Source: Candidatus Methylomirabilota bacterium (lineage in GTDB: Bacteria; Methylomirabilota; Methylomirabilia; Methylomirabilales; 2-02-FULL-66-22). From it: DNA of 5,756 bases. The notes below the pieces were generated by a model. The model saw nothing but the letters and a program-made list of their open reading frames with translations, made no database searches and was not told the DNA's origin. Location of the stretch: positions 1-5,756 of the forward strand of contig JACQVO010000163.1 of assembly GCA_016209725.1 (NCBI GenBank), written 5' to 3'. This document shows positions 5,739-5,756 of the stretch, piece by piece (within the stretch, counting starts at the first letter, position 1; each line of letters starts with the position of its first letter). Position numbers and translations under genes: made by a program.

Positions 5739-5756
5739 ACGTCCCCCATTCGTCCC
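5739..5756 (+). repeat. ACGTCCC-type repeats at the window edge
   Basis: ACGTCCCCCAT (5739-5749) and CGTCCC (5751-5756) echo the trio at 4856-4903. They follow copy B at about the same distance as the trio follows copy A. The array may continue beyond the window. Confidence 0.5.

Larger units (their letters stand above)
5540..5756 (+). other. Open frame running off the window end, overlapping repeat copy B; possible mobile-element coding remnant
   Basis: From GTG 5540, directly after TGA 5537-5539, the frame stays open for 72 codons to the window edge. It contains GMGEGVPPVRVAVKLLRDQRV and then DHREVYLVRNVPHSS. Copy A in the equivalent frame reads GMGDSVLPFGAAVKLLRDRRG. In the AVKLLRD core the differences are mostly synonymous (ctg/ttg, ctt/ctc, cga/cgg), hinting that this frame was once under coding selection. 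No ribosome site is evident and no family is recognised. Low confidence as a live gene. Confidence 0.25.

Overview
The window is a GC-rich stretch of bacterial chromosome. It looks Gram-negative: it has a periplasmic solute-binding protein without a lipobox, sigma-54 regulation and an NtrC/NtrB-type two-component pair. The style would fit a deep-branching soil or sediment lineage (NC10/Rokubacteria-like or former Deltaproteobacteria), but no marker gene is present and the lineage is a guess.

Left part (1-4406), all on the + strand. It opens with the C-terminal end of an NtrC-family sigma-54 activator (AAA+ end plus Fis-type helix-turn-helix). An AT-richer 337-bp intergenic region follows, carrying a perfect operator-like palindrome (593-609), a second cluster of inverted repeats (716-756) and a well-spaced -24/-12 sigma-54 promoter (800-815). 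This promoter points at a 42-codon gene (909-1037) with a strong ribosome binding site, encoding a Sec-signal-like micropeptide. Three hairpins follow, the last a perfect 15-bp stem. A near-consensus sigma-70 promoter (1209-1237) then starts a two-gene operon: a family-5 oligopeptide/dipeptide-type periplasmic binding protein (1300-2898) and, overlapping it by ATGA, a membrane histidine kinase (2895-4406) with a periplasmic sensor region, HAMP, HisKA and HATPase. No permease or ATPase gene lies between or directly after them, so the binding protein is more plausibly a sensory partner of the kinase than part of a transporter. One testable reading is a loop: kinase to NtrC-type regulator to sigma-54 promoter to exported micropeptide, perhaps sensed through the binding protein.

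Right part (4407-5756) is accessory and decayed. It holds a dispersed-repeat-like CGCAGAT motif, a truncated GxxExxY (PDDEXK_3) remnant, and two diverged direct copies of a 65-bp block (4711-4775 and 5609-5673), each followed by ACGTCCC repeats. Between the copies lies one apparently intact minus-strand gene (4931-5467) for a secreted protein with heptapeptide and hexapeptide Pro-rich tandem repeats and a small four-cysteine C-terminal domain. No tRNA, rRNA or CRISPR array was seen.
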